DNA from: Zhengitettix transpicula | Taxonomy: Eukaryota > Arthropoda > Insecta > Orthoptera > Tetrigidae | NCBI GenBank assembly: GCA_037074705.1 | Contig: CM073592.1 | Location: 83,902,629 to 83,966,628 of the forward strand | DNA length: 64,000 bases | Direction: 5' to 3' | Part shown: positions 10,972 to 23,394 of the stretch, piece by piece | Position numbering within the stretch: position 1 is the stretch's first letter | How the letters are laid out: each line of letters begins with the position of its first letter | The notes under the pieces: generated by a model | The model's database searches: none | Seen by the model: the letters and a program-made list of their open reading frames with translations, nothing else | Told to the model about the DNA's origin: nothing | Program-made: the position numbers and the translations under genes

Positions 10972-13790
10972 ATATATATATAATAAAACGTCGGGTGGTC
11001 TACATTTTTAATTAAGTGCAATTTGGACTTCGATTATCTGATCTTATAAAGACTTCGTTCCGATTGATATTGATATTGATATTGCCCCTTAACAGTTAAA
11101 ATATTCTCTATGGGTTTCGAAACTTAACAAGAATACAAAGGTAAGACAGATGTAGTGTGATAACGAAAATGGCTGTAAAAACAGCCAAAATCTAAATTTT
11201 ACGGCTGTTGATGAACAACGTGATTCAGGAAGATAGTCTTCAGTAAACATGCTGCATTTACAAGTGAAAGGTTAGTAGATCTTAATTTAGACATTATTTA
11301 TTATTAACAAGACACCATATAAACGGAAGTTTAGTAGTTAATTACAGATGATTTTGCAGTAAAAGAGAAAAACATGAAATAGTAGAAAGAGAAATAGAGA
11401 AAGTCGTTGTGACGATTAGATAGAAGGGACAGTTGCAAGTTTTAGGAAATTACTAATTGCACCAACGATGTATTTGTAGTCGAATCTCCCCTTCTCATTT
11501 ATAACTGAAAGATGTGTAACTTCAAAATCTGATGAATCGAATCCTAAAAGGCTTTGGTTGCCTCTCCTATATTTCCTCAGTGAATGGTTTCAGTTCAGAA
11601 AACAACCCCAGATAATTCATTAATATATATAATGAGATCTATTTAATGACATATTAACATACCTTTTTATAATTCAAAAATAAATATGAAAAAATTAACA
11701 GAGTTAGGCCTACTTTTCAGTTCTTTTCGTAGTTTTGAAAAAACCTTTAAGAGCTATGGCTAATTTGTAATGAAATTATCATGTAAATAAGCTTCACAAA
11801 CAGATTCAGAAGTTAAGGTGGTGATTATCAGCAAATTGTTACTGAGAATTTCTCACAAATTAAATAAACTGTTAGGGAAATCCAAGAAGCTCAAGTCAAG
11901 GACTGAGACTGGTATTAGCAGCTGGTTTGGTCTGACTGTCCAGCCAGATGTAGCAAGAGGGAGAGAGAGAGGGAAAAAAATCCGGTCAATTAACTGGGGG
12001 AACGCGTTTCCTCGCTACCTTGGACGGATTGGCGATACGACGTACCAAGAAGGTTACCTTACATTTCATTTCGTATCCGAACGCACTTTAAGTCAGTCAC
12101 CTTCGATTCTGTTAATTATTCACTTCTTTGGTTATACGCTTCGCAAACACTATTAATAACAGTGATCTCTGGATAAAGTGCGACGCTTGAGTTCTAGTTC
12201 TGGATTTTTCCGGTTGGGTTCAATTATCTCAATACATTCATTTCATTTGACTTGGCTGCTCAACTCTCTGGCCGAAATGTTATGCCTAATTAATGTATTT
12301 CTTTTTTAGTAATGTATATTTTACAGCCGTCCCTATCATGGACACTTTGTTTTCTTTAGCAACTTGGTGGTTTCGTTAAGTGTAACACATATTCCAAGCT
12401 CAGTGCACTCGAAAATCAAATTTATAAATTTTCCCAAAGTTGGTCTTTTGATGTTTGAAGTCAATTTCTGATATTTATCAACTGACCGACAGTATTTTAT
12501 ATTCATTGGTGACACTGAATACCTCTTAAGTGTTTCCTGAATGAAGCATGTTTTCCCGTAATATTCAGTTTACAACGAAATATGAGTCCACCATTACCAA
12601 CGCGGTTTGGATTTATTAAATATCCGTTGGTATAATTTGAGGTTATGTATTAGTTTTGAAAATTATATCTGAAACTGCGGTAATTTTAATTTTGTCTTTG
12701 CTTTGGCGACCCACTCGACTATCAGTTTGTCAACTCATAGAACACATTTTGGATTTGGGGCGATACAATTTACAGACAACCTCGTTAATGATAAAGTGAT
12801 GTATAAATGCTACAAAACAAACACAAATTACAGTAAAGAAGATTTCGGAGCAACAGAAAACTTATCCTGCACGAAATAAGAACTTTGAACAGCCCATGTA
12901 AGTGCCGTCAACCTCGCACGAAGTAACATCAACATGTAAAACGTTTCAATCGCTCGCGATCTTGTCACAGTAACATAGCAACTCATGTACATATCTTATT
13001 TTTCACGTCACTGTCCTAATATAAATAGTGTACTTAAATGTCTATTGAAGTTAAAATTTTGCTGAAATTTTTAAATTTAGTTCTACGAGAATAAAAAAAT
13101 TAACAATCCGTTGAAAATTTAACTTTATTTCTTCCATCACGACACAAATAAGTTTCTGTTTTATTTCTCAACCTTCTTTCTTTTCTTTGTGGCTATATTT
13201 TTTTACTTTGTGCTAGGATTTTCTTAGAAATCCTTTACAATTTTACCTTGAAATTGTAATATGTGACGGGCATTAATAATTACTAATATTGCAACCTGAA
13301 AGTTATTGTGCGTAAATTGTATATTTAAATTATCTATATATTTTTGAGTTCATTATTTGCAACATTCGATAAATTTGATGCACATGATGCCTCGTGAGCC
13401 AAAAGCTGCTCAATGTTTTAAATGTTATAAATTGGTGTCATTGGCACATATGCGGAAATCTACATGAGAACTAATAAAAAAATGGCTAAATTACTTCTAT
13501 TTTATTATTACTCGTGTACAATTTCTTATTAATACGTTATCCATAAGCCCAACCTCTCTATACGGTCTATGCAAAATCACTCAATTGGAAAAAATAGTAT
13601 TAATTATTATTCTCTAAAAATATCATTTCCAGTTCTGGAACAGTCAGTTTATAACCGCAGAGCTCGTATAAGTGTTTCTAATTCAGCGCTTCTAGATAAG
13701 GTATTTGAAAAAAAAATTAATTTCAATTTTACACATGTTATTAGTTAAAATTATATAGAGTAAAATGTACCTTGGCCGTTTATTAAAACA
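10972..13790. other. Long spacer, no gene recognised
   Basis: AT-rich sequence with no identifiable exon or repeat family. The 112-codon plus-strand open frame at 11818-12156 has no recognised domain and contains a gagaga run, so I do not call it a gene. Confidence 0.4.
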
Positions 13791-13794
13791 ATAC

Positions 13795-14015
13795 AGTTTA
13801 GAATAACAACGTTTCGGTGCCCATTTCTACCTTCTTCATGTTGTGACATGACTGAAAACTTGGGTTTGATGTTCTGTAACTGTGGAAACCAAACTAGTTT
13901 GCTTCATAGCCAGAATGAGTGACGATTATAATTTCAAGTTTCAACTAATTTTACTACATAAATTTTCATTTAAGTCACGACCTGAAGACGTTACAAATAG
14001 GTGTCAAAACGTTAT
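13795..14015 (-). mobile_element. Penelope-like element terminal fragment
   Basis: Minus-strand 'gaagaaggtagaaatgggca' leads into ccGAAACG, a degenerate hammerhead core at 13811-13839 (ATGAAGA in place of CTGAAGA). On the plus strand CTGAAGACGTTAC...GTGTCAAAACG at about 13982-14010 is a second degenerate core. Paired cores in opposite orientation are the pattern seen in the clearer copies at 15.3 and 23.7 kb. Confidence 0.45.
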
Positions 14016-15000
14016 TTTTGATTAAATTGCCTGTTATTGATCATAAAACACATTTATCCATTTTCATATAGTTTCGGTTGATTACGATATACATTTTTTT
14101 CGGTGGGAATGAGAGATCTTAAATACTTCATAAAAATCATAGCAGAGAATGAATTGAGCTAGCAAAGTAGACAGGCGAGAAACAAGAGAATTCGCAGCTT
14201 AGAAAATGGATGGAGAATGACAAGTGTTGGCTCGTTTCTGCTTATTATTATTACCGAAAATGTTCGCATACGGAACAAAGAAACATGGTTCCCACGAGTT
14301 TAAGAGGAAGTTCGTTGATGTTTCAGAGAAGTGTTTGGATGAGAAAGGATCCAATGCCGAAGGGTGTAAGCAGCCTTCACAGGGAACCATGACACACATT
14401 GCGAGCTGTGGCCTCTGGAATTTAGAATAATTAACAAGCAAAATTCCTCAAGTCACGCAGATGTCAAATAATTATTTACGTGAATCCTTACTGTTCAATT
14501 TAAAAACTGTTAAGCTTGCTATTACTAATAATAAAAAAATTCTTACATTTTTATTGATATCTATCGATTTTTTAATAGTGATTTTTCTTCTTGTGTATTT
14601 CTTAATAGTTACGATATAAACGTTTCCAGTTTGTTCTAACAGCTTTCTTCGTGGAACTTTCACTGATCCCAAGGAATTACCATACGACCTCGCACTACAG
14701 GCGGAAGTACTGTTTCCGTACCACGTGCTTCAAGTAGTCTACCGTCCACGGTATGTCTAATTATTTTGTAAAATATAAATTAAAAGCAATGCTTCTTGTA
14801 GCACTAACATAATCTAAAGCAGAAACTGAGATTTTTAAAACCGTTTGCATGAAAGTAAAAAGGCATAATCTGCAAAAAAAAATTATTATCTATAACATAG
14901 TAATTAACGTCTGTTAAAAACAATAACACTAAAAAAACCTTCTTACAGAAAAACTAAAAGTTTAGAAACAAAAACTAATAAATTAAAATCTAAAAGTGCC
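14016..15000. other. Spacer with one unidentified short open frame
   Basis: The plus frame 14224-14430 (68 codons) begins with a hydrophobic stretch (FCLLLLP) and then contains two cysteines in a charged segment (KCLDEKGSNAEGCKQ). It could be a small secreted peptide exon or chance. No family is recognised. The remainder is AT-rich. Confidence 0.25.
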
Positions 15001-15227
15001 GGCGTTTCGATGCGCATTCTAACGGTGAAAACCTTAAGACTGGAAATTGAACACAGACTATAATCAAAGATTAATATACTAGGGCCAAAGCACTTAAAAT
15101 GAAACATAATAACTTCTTAAGGTGATATTAACAGTCTTAGGTTGAAATGAAAATACAACGCGTCTGTTACGAAATATAATAAAAAGATAAAACAGTGAAA
15201 TGACAGACAAAATCAGGTCGTGATATA

Positions 15228-15760
15228 AATACATCACAACGTTTCTGGAAACTTTCTTCCTTTTCTACAGGTGCTTAAAAAACGCAAGAGCCAGGAGTCA
15301 CACAACCGCACAATCTTTTGAGTTTGTCAACTGTATTGTGCGGTTGTGTCACCGCCTGGTTTCTTTCGTTCTTAAGCGCCTGAAGAAAGTAACATAGTTT
15401 CCTGAAACATTGTGTCTGTCTTTTGGCTATTTTATGTTTATATTTTAGTATTAGATTGATTTTTAATATACAACTTTTCAGAAATAATATTTTCCCAATA
15501 ATGTGGTTCTCTGTCAAAAATGTTGTAAAAATCGAAACTGATTAAATTTTGTGATTTTTGATAGAACTATGTTTGGTCTTAAATCTTTGACTAAGTTTAC
15601 AAGTTGGCAGTTTGAAATTCGATTTGTGCTCTTTAATTCATGTATTTAAAATTCTATTTGTTTGGCCAATATAACTAAAGTCACAATTTGAACAATTAAT
15701 TTTATAAACAATATTGGTAGTAGAAAACTTAATAGTATTTTGGTGTCCCTTGATGAAACA
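15228..15760 (-). mobile_element. Penelope-like element: terminal palindrome plus GIY-YIG remnant
   Basis: 15241-15408 is an imperfect palindrome whose outer parts contain hammerhead-like cores. Its centre is a 15-bp perfect inverted repeat (ACACAACCGCACAAT at 15300-15314, complement at 15335-15349). Further right, the minus strand from about 15720 to 15600 encodes NIVYKINCSNCDFSYIGQT followed by NRILNT, a stop, then IKEHKS. This is the GIY-YIG endonuclease signature that Penelope-like elements carry after their reverse transcriptase. The in-frame TGA and lack of a long frame show the copy is dead. Confidence 0.75.
15380..15408 (+). ncRNA. Hammerhead-ribozyme-like core (right arm of PLE palindrome)
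   Basis: CTGAAGA, a weak stem (AAGTAAC/GTTTCCT, loop ATA), then GAAAC, followed by ATTGTGTC. A GTC, the commonest hammerhead cleavage triplet, lies where a very short stem III would place it. Stem I pairing is not evident. Confidence 0.4.
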
Positions 15761-15799
15761 AGAAAAAGAAGATTTAGGTTAAAAATGATAAAAATTATA

Positions 15800-17050
15800 G
15801 TTTTTTAAACAATTATATTAGATTAAATGATAACATACCACACAAAAGTAAATCAATAAATTCATTGTACGTTTTTTCCTTATAATAAACGATTTAAAAA
15901 TTATTGTTTGTTTTCCATAGGTTTTACTACTACATCTGTTAGTTTAATAAAAAAATCTTATACAATTCGATGGAAGATTTCGTGGAAGTCGGACTGACGG
16001 TAAGTCTTAATCACGATACTTTAGGTAATGCAAACCAGAAAATACAGAAAACGATTTTTTCCTGCAAACATCGTGACTTCTGGTTGGTGGAAGCATATCA
16101 TCGTGCCTACTAACAGTTCACATCTCCATGATTAATATTTTGCCATTTTTATTTGAAAAGAAACTGGGTTGAAATGTCAAAATATATGTCCACAAATTTA
16201 TTTAAATTAGAATATCAAATTAAAATATAAAGGTAAACTTTCTGTAGCAATAAAGTTGTCTGAACTTACTTTTCGTTTCTTTTCTGTTTTTGTTTCGAGC
16301 GCAATAGAACAAGCTTTGACAAGTTAGCTTCAATTAATTTCCTATAAATGCATTATTGCAATAGTAGAACACGAACTGTAATATAATTTTACTTATGCAG
16401 CATGGTCTTTTAAAATTAATATTTGCATTTTCTTATTTTCTACAAATATATACGCAAAAGTTATCATTAACCCCTATGAATTGATATCATCATGCCATAA
16501 TGGTAATATGGTAGAATGTAAGGAACGTAGAGACCAAAACTGCTGCCAGAGGCGCCAGATTCGTTGGAACATGTTTTATTTCGCATTTTTGACGTTTGAT
16601 ATATGGTATATGTCTTATACAGTGAATAGAAATTTTTTAAATATGAAAAACGTTTTTGTTAAATGGAATTTTGAAAAAACAAATCCGTCAATAAATTTTA
16701 TTCTTCAAACGATTTGAATCAACAGACATTCTTGTATACAATATGGTCATTCGATAAATTTACAAACACACCAGTGATTTTTTGGCGTTTAGAGAAGTTG
16801 GTTAGTAAAATTACAACCGTTTTAAATACATTTTGCTTTGCATTCGCTGGGCTAAAGAAAAAGTCCAATGGAGTTTGAGTCGAACAGAAGTTTTATAGGA
16901 TAGTAAATGTTTGGGTTGTTTGAAATTTAGGGAATGTAAACCTACGGAAGTTGATAGATCATGTTAGATCCGAAATTAAAAGAATCATCAAGCTAGGATG
17001 TGGAATTGTCCGAATGAATTCTATTGTTTTTATGATGGAGATTTGCCATA
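15800..17050. other. Spacer, no gene recognised
   Basis: AT-rich. No conserved motif seen. The 78-codon frame at 16481-16717 is unrecognised. Confidence 0.4.
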
Positions 17051-17053
17051 TTT

Positions 17054-17195
17054 GGGTAATCCACGTGGTGGCAACTCTCCTTGAATAGCATAGGAAGGGG
17101 ATTTGAAATAGGAGATGCGGAAGAAGGTAGCCACGGGGTAACCAGGACCTCCGGGCTGTTGTTTTAAGGATCCTACCCGACTGTGGAGACACAAC
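17054..17195 (-). mobile_element. Family A retroposon, copy 3 (internally deleted)
   Basis: The minus strand matches the family A body: 'gtgtctccacag' near 17190, 'cgggtaggatcc', 'ccttcttccgcatctcc', then 'gttgccaccacgtgg' near 17065. Much of the middle present in other copies is missing, and no poly-A remains. Confidence 0.6.
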
Positions 17196-17409
17196 AATCC
17201 TTTCCCCATGTCTAGACTAGTTTACGTGGTGGATAATATTTATTTGAACTGAAGAAGAGGTTCGTACATCTGGAAAATAAAACGCCAATCACAACAGTGG
17301 ATTGCAGATGCTGAATATACCAAATCTGCTTTGTCGACGTGAAAAGTAATGAAAAGGCCTTTCTTTTTTACTAACAAGATATAATTGTGATTGACCGTTG
17401 AAGAAAAAG

Positions 17410-17760
17410 ATAACTATTGTTCAGACTTCGTAAAATTCGTTTCCATTTCTACAAATTTGTCCCGCAACATGTTACCGGCGCATGATCCGAAAATTTGTAG
17501 CAATGAAAAGTCTGCAACATGCTGAGCAACAAGTTTGGGGGACAAAAATGTCCCAAGCGATTGTGGAACACAACTTCTGTTGCAACTTGTTGCATGGACA
17601 ATGTAAACAGTCTGCAAAATGTTACCATTACACGCACATGCGCAGTGCAGACAACACTCACTGTCCATGCTCTAAACCTACCCTCGAAAACGTGCTTTCC
17701 TTTTTCAAGTTGTAGTATTTTCAGTGTTGAGTCACAGTGCAAGTGTTTGTTTCATGATGT
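17410..17760. repeat. Unidentified repeat-like block rich in GCAACATG / TTGTTGC words
   Basis: Around 17465-17600 the words GCAACATG, GCAACAAG, TTGCAACTTGTTGC and CATG recur. 'cgcacatgcgca' follows at about 17632. Both strands stay open for 77-97 codons here, which suggests biased composition or a decayed transposon coding segment rather than a gene. I do not recognise the family. Confidence 0.3.
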
Positions 17761-20700
17761 AGTGACCTAAATGTAAAGTTACAAAACTTATTGAACTGTA
17801 TGAGCAGGAGACAGGGTTTTGGAATATGATAAATTCAAACCATAAGAACGCTAATAATAGAAACGATGCCAGGCCGCATTTAAGATATTATGGACTGCAC
17901 GATCGAAGAAATTGGAAAGAAACTTCTCTCACTGAAGTCGCAATAACTTAAGAACAAATTAAAAGAAAAAAAAGAGTAACAAAAGCGGTGCTGGTGCAAA
18001 GGAAATTTACGTGGCTTAATTGGTTCTCGACAGTTATTGTTTAATCTCCGGCCTAACAAGGTTCAGTAAAAATTCAAAATCATTCGATGTCATTATAACA
18101 AAATTCTCGTACCCACTTTGGAGACGCAAGTCTCTCATCAAAGAGTTATGGGCTCCTTCCGAATGCCTTCTGGCTAAAAACTTGTAATCCACCGTCTTGG
18201 TCGTTTTCGCTGTTTTTTTGGAAGTTCATGTATCGCGCCTGCCTTTACCACAAAGCTAAAGTAGCTCAACTAACCTGAGAAATCAGTCAAAAAACAAACT
18301 ATACAAATGGTGGAGACGTAGTATCAATGACGCGCAACGTGTCGCCGGGACTTGTTACGCGATATATCCCTGGAATTTGTCAGAATAGAAACGTACCGTT
18401 ATTGAAGTTATTATTATTATCAGTGTGTTGAGAAAAAGAAGCAACCGGAAGTTATTTTTACCAAGTTTATCAATACATCTAATCAAATTATTGGCAATGT
18501 TGGATGTAATAAGAATGAATGTGTTCACACAATGGGAGAACAAGATGGAAGCCACCATTTTAACACTACTGACGACACGAAATTAAAATAACCAATGGTG
18601 TGTTTATTAAATGAAAGAACGAGAATAATTAGTTTCTATAATGGAGAGTTCTTATAAACAAAGACAGACGATATTAGTTATGTTGTTGAGACGCGTTCAG
18701 TTTATCCTAACAGGGCTAATTTCGGCCAAATTTAATTAAATGGCCGGAGGTGTGTAGTAGCATGCTGCGGCCTTGAAAGGGCAGCCTCGGAAAGGAAGGT
18801 TTGCAACATGTTCTACAACGGCAAAACCGTCATAGATCGTAAACCAACGAGGACTGCACGCCACAAATTTCAACAAACTTTCATATGATTTCATTCAACA
18901 CACTCTCAAAGCTGAAAGAAAAACAATTCTATATCTGCGAGAAAATAATTATATTCATAGAGTGAATGTTAAGCGCTGCTATTGTCATTGGTAATAAACT
19001 TATTACATTTATAAGTTAGTAATAATAATAAGAAGTATGGGTTATATCTTTGAGTTTTGTATAAAAAGTTCTCGGTTATCACTCGAGAACTTTTTATACA
19101 ATTACACCAGGAAAATCTTCGATCTTTTGGTTTGCTTTTCGTGTTTTTTTGTCTTTGTTTTTCTTTAGTTGTTATGGAGTTGGCGAAGCGTATTAATTAT
19201 TTGAACGAGTCTCAGTTTATTTGTTGTAAAACATGCCCTGCTGTATATTCAAATGGAATGACCCTTAATGTGAAAAGTTTAATAATAATTTAAGAGTTTA
19301 TTACACATTGAACGCTTAAAATACGGAATGTCCAATGTTAGAGCAATAAGAATTTTTTATTGATTTTTTATCAAGATTGTTATATTTATGTGAGTTTTTT
19401 CGTATTCGCATTTATTAAGAGAGCTTTCGACTATATTTACCATTATAAAAAGTGATTGATGTTAAGCAGTAAAAATTATATTTTATTATTTGGTTATTAA
19501 TTTATATGTTCACTGTGAGATATTATTTTAAAATTCAATTGTTTTAGAAGCTTTGCAGATGTGTGGTCATTACAAAATTAACAAGGCCAAGTCAAACTAT
19601 ATTTTCTTCGAAAATGATAATGTCAATTTTATATTTACATATAAAATATTTTTTTATGAATAATAATGGCAAATATAGGCGAAAATACTTTCAATTAATA
19701 ATAATATGAAAAACTAATTTCTTACTGTTAAACATGATTGTTGTATGTATATATATAAAAAATAATTTTTATTGAAACTAGAGACAGGTGCCGACTTTGG
19801 AGGTCGACTTGGCCTTCTTCAACTGTTTCCATAGTTCAAGGCAAACTGCAGGACAAACTACGAGGTTACTGCCATTTCTATTCAATCGGTCGTTACAATC
19901 TTTACAAAGTATATATTTTGAAGCGTTTGTACTTGTGCTGTACACTCTGATCCTTTCCATGATGGTAATAATTTAATTTAACTCTCAGTGCTTTTGCCCT
20001 GTACGAAATTCTTCGAATTATATAACCTCACGTTCGGAACTACGTTTCGATTACAGCTAAAGCTATTTTCTTCTTTCAGTTAAATCATACCAGTTATCAC
20101 TTAGTGAACATTTCCTTGTATATTGCATTGAACGCAACGACGGAGATTCTGGATTCGTTTCAATCACATTATCCGGTTTATAAGTACCGTAAACACTTTG
20201 AACTTCTAGACAAAAACCTAATTCTCTCTAGTCAGATCGTTATGTCAATGTAACTAGTAAAAGTAGTTATTTTCTTTTTATTTGTCGCTTTAATCGGGCA
20301 GCGTTACCCTTCATTTGTCAATGTTCCGGAGAAGAATTAACTCAACTTGTTCCTCTTGGTCCAAACGCTTGACTGATTATTGCAGTACCAATGCATCATA
20401 ACAATCGTCCGCACACTCCCAGACGTTTCTTCGTTAATTGCGTTCGTGTCTTTTGAAAATTTATTAGGACTTGTTTGAGATCTCGGTGACTTATGGGTTA
20501 ATATATTTTAAAATTAAATTATTTACACAAGTCGGAAGACTATAGAACATACCATCAGATCTAATATATACAATTCTTGCAAATATTTTAAGTATAATTT
20601 TTGTTTACTATTATTAGACAACGGATTCTGTTTTACGGACATTTTCAGAGAGGGCCAAAATCTCAACCAAGATTTCCAATCGTCCATCATCACTCTTTAT

Positions 20701-21533
20701 GAAAATTCATAACAAATTAGCCTCGTACCTCTAAAATAAGCCAAAATAATGTAATTAAATGTGCAGTTGTTCGACTACATAAAGCACCAATTGAGACTGT
20801 TGGAATTAGAAATGCATAAAGGTGATGTTTGGTAACCTAAGCCAAGTTTATCAATCTCATTGGCGCAATGAAATTGCTAATACGTCTGCTGAAATGAATC
20901 ACCAGATTTTAAAAATTACAAAAAACGTAACTTTGAAAATTTTACCACACTTTCGGCAGCAAAAATCAGAAATTTAGTCATCTCAATTATTTTATTTTTG
21001 GTTTAATCTGAATGAGCGCATTTTATCTACAGGTTTACATCCTTCATATTTTGCTTCCAGGACGTATAATGAAGAACAAAGACTACTGAAATAGAGCTGA
21101 TCATGTCGCGCAAAGCAATAAACATGCCCAATTTTAGCTAATTCTCAGAAGTAAAATCGAAAACATTTTCGAGATGTGTGTCTGTACCTTTCTTGTTCTA
21201 TAATGATTTATGTAAATATGAACTTTGTACTTGGTTTTAAAAACGGATGGACTAGATAAGTCAATTCTGGTAGGATTAAGCAGAAAATAATGGTCAAGAA
21301 TGCAAAACCAGGACAATTAGTGGTTTTCATGTCTGACCCCTTATGATGAATTGGAAATATATCCAGAATTTCAGTTTTATTACGTGATTGTTTGGTCAGT
21401 AGCCTCGATGTCGTCCACTTCAATCAGCTCATACCATTCTGCAGATATTGCATATACTCATTGAAATTTCGTTCCCGGAGTGAAATCTCATAGTCTATTA
21501 CTGAAATTTTATACTCATAAAGAGTAAAGGCAT
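17761..21533. other. Long spacer with one perfect hairpin
   Basis: No gene recognised. The only structured item seen is the hairpin at 19057-19101. Short open frames at 18355-18558, 19057-19293 and 19778-19976 have no identifiable features. Confidence 0.4.
19057..19101. repeat. Perfect 18-bp inverted repeat with 9-nt loop
   Basis: TTGTATAAAAAGTTCTCG at 19057-19074 is perfectly complementary to 19084-19101, around the loop gttatcact. The arm resembles the terminal repeat of a mariner-type element. This could be a collapsed MITE or two ends brought together, but that family link is a guess. Confidence 0.8.
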
Positions 21534-22099
21534 AAGCTAACGAAGTACACGGAAGATAAGCCTGCGAGAGGATTTCTCGCAGGATTTCTCGCAGGTGAAC
21601 CTTGCCAGAGAGCTCTGGGGATGCTCTCACATCTCTCTGGTCTTTTTGAACTAAGGTTCCCACATGCCGAGGCACCTCGGTCTGTTTTGAGAGGTGTATG
21701 TTCCGGGGTCGCAGACTTTGGGCATACGGCAAGAGTTGTCCGCTATTCCTATTGGAATAGTCGGCCAGCTGCCTCCTAAACAGGCCAAGGCATGGCGAGG
21801 GGTAAGCTGCGTCCCCACAGCAAACTCCTCTCCCGTCATCGGAAGGGCGTGGGACAAGTACCCAATGCCCGACCTACCCGATGCAGGTTTTTCTAGGGTT
21901 TTCCCTGCATTTCTTTAGGCGAATGCCGGGTAGGATCCTTAAACCATAGCCCGGGGGCCCTAGTAACCCTTGGCTACCTTCCTCTACCCTTCCGCATCCC
22001 CCATTTCTAATCCCTTCCTATGCTATTAAAGGGGAGTTGCCCAATGTGGATCACCCTCATGTAGCCTGTTGCCCTAAAAAAAAAAAAGCTAACGAAGTA
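21534..22099 (+). mobile_element. Family A retroposon, copy 4, complete with 14-bp target duplication
   Basis: AAGCTAACGAAGTA occurs just before the element (21534-21547) and again right after its poly-A (22086-22099). This defines an insertion of about 538 bp (21548-22085) running from 'cacggaagataagcctgcg' to 'gttgccctaaaaaaaaaaaa'. The hairpin 'cctgcgagaggatttctcgcagg' lies near the 5' end, with an extra 'atttctcgcagg' copy. The long target duplication plus poly-A is diagnostic of target-primed reverse transcription. This copy sets the family boundaries. Confidence 0.88.
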
Positions 22100-22450
22100 A
22101 ACCGTATTTTGACCTTGAAGCGAAAAAAAATTCTACTTTCGCTTCCAAAAAAACCGACGTGAATTTGTTCCCGTCTGACTCGTCCACCTGCGAGGAATAG
22201 AATCAGGTTTTACCGAGTAAAGCTTACACGTATTAATTGTTGCATTCACAATTTACTCATTATTCAAGACCGGTGAGAGAATCATGCTTTATGTAAACAC
22301 TGAGGTATGTTACATGCAATCAATGGAATGCCATTAACAACTGATTCACCTACCAGGTTGCCAGCTTATTATACAGATGTCCCGTTCAAATCTCACACAT
22401 TTCAAAGGCACAGGGGGAAAAAAACTACAATAGATATTATAATGTAATTG

Positions 22451-22517
22451 CACCATATGCTAGAGCACCACAAATAATTTATTTAATAATTATCAGTACA
22501 CTTCTACACGTGAAGCA
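22451..22517 (+). repeat. Left 67-bp terminal inverted repeat
   Basis: Begins 'caccatatgctagagcacca' and is the reverse complement of 23395-23461 with a single mismatch. The two arms bound a 1,011-bp unit. No clear target duplication is visible outside them. Confidence 0.85.
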
Positions 22518-23010
22518 TGCAGAATATAAACTCAGCACACATCTCTGGCTACTGGGTAGAATATCAAAACTTTCCCTCGATAACAAACTCCTAATATACA
22601 ACACCATCTTCAAGCCCGTCTGGATGTCTGGCATCCAGCTTTGGGGAGCGGCATCATCCACCAACATAGCAATAATCGAAAGATTTCAGTAGAAATTGCT
22701 TCGAACAATCACCAACGCACCATATGACATAACGAATGCAGACATACATAGTCAACATAGCAATAATCGAAAGATTTCAGTAGAAATTGCTTCGAACAAT
22801 CACCAACGCACCATATGACATAACGAATGCAGACATACATAGTCAACATAGCAATAATCGAAAGATTTCAGTAGAAATTGCTTCGAACAATCACCAACGC
22901 ACCATATGACATAACGAATGCAGACATACATAGTGACCTAATAGTGAATTCAGTGAAAAGTGAAATTGTAAAAAACAGTGTAAGATACATAATAAAAATT
23001 TGAGTTACAC
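22510..23010 (+). pseudogene. Jockey-type non-LTR retrotransposon RT C-terminus, dead fragment
   Basis: Codons from 22525 read STHLWLLGRISKLSLDNKLL, then a segment with IFKPVWMSGIQLWGAAS and NIAIIERFQ. This is the typical thumb-region pattern (KLLIY.TI.KP.W.YGIQLWG.AS..NI..I.RFQ) of Jockey-clade reverse transcriptases. An in-frame TAG follows RFQ at about 22690, and similar sequence resumes (KLLRTITNAPYDITNADIHSDLI). The 91-bp unit covering this area is present three times and shifts the frame each time. No N-terminal RT or endonuclease is present. It lies entirely between the two 67-bp inverted repeats. Confidence 0.75.
22663..22935. repeat. 91-bp unit in three tandem copies
   Basis: Copies start at 22663, 22754 and 22845 with 'aacatagcaataatcgaaag' and end 'gacatacatagtc' (the last ends 'gtg'). 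The three are otherwise identical by eye, so the triplication is recent, or is an assembly artefact. The period is not a multiple of three, so it breaks the host RT frame. Confidence 0.92.
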
Positions 23011-23394
23011 CCCAACCAACTTGCAAATAACCTACTAGACAGTAGTAAACACAACCGCAGGCTTAAAAGAAACTACACTCTGGACCTGCCCTGCCGCTTC
23101 TAGCTGAGAACACTAACTGGAAATAACCTAAATAGTAACAACACCCAAACTGCAACAGAAGACGTAATAATGTATGCGTCTTCTATACAACCCACACTCA
23201 TACACAATATTTACTTATTGCTTTTATTATCAGCAGATAGTAAATAGTTATTAATAAAATAAAATTTAAAAAAATGTTGTTCGTAACAGTACGCAAACTA
23301 TGCCGACAACAATTTGCTACGGATATTCTACAGCGTATTGTTACGAACTTGGCAATAAAATTGAATACGGACTCGATATTCAGCATGCTACAAA

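Noticed and set aside
11818..12156. 112-aa gene
   Set aside because: No recognised motif, a gagaga low-complexity run inside, and no splice or promoter context.
22663..22935. CRISPR-like array
   Set aside because: The three 91-bp units are contiguous with no spacers, the host is eukaryotic, and the unit is part of a retrotransposon fragment.
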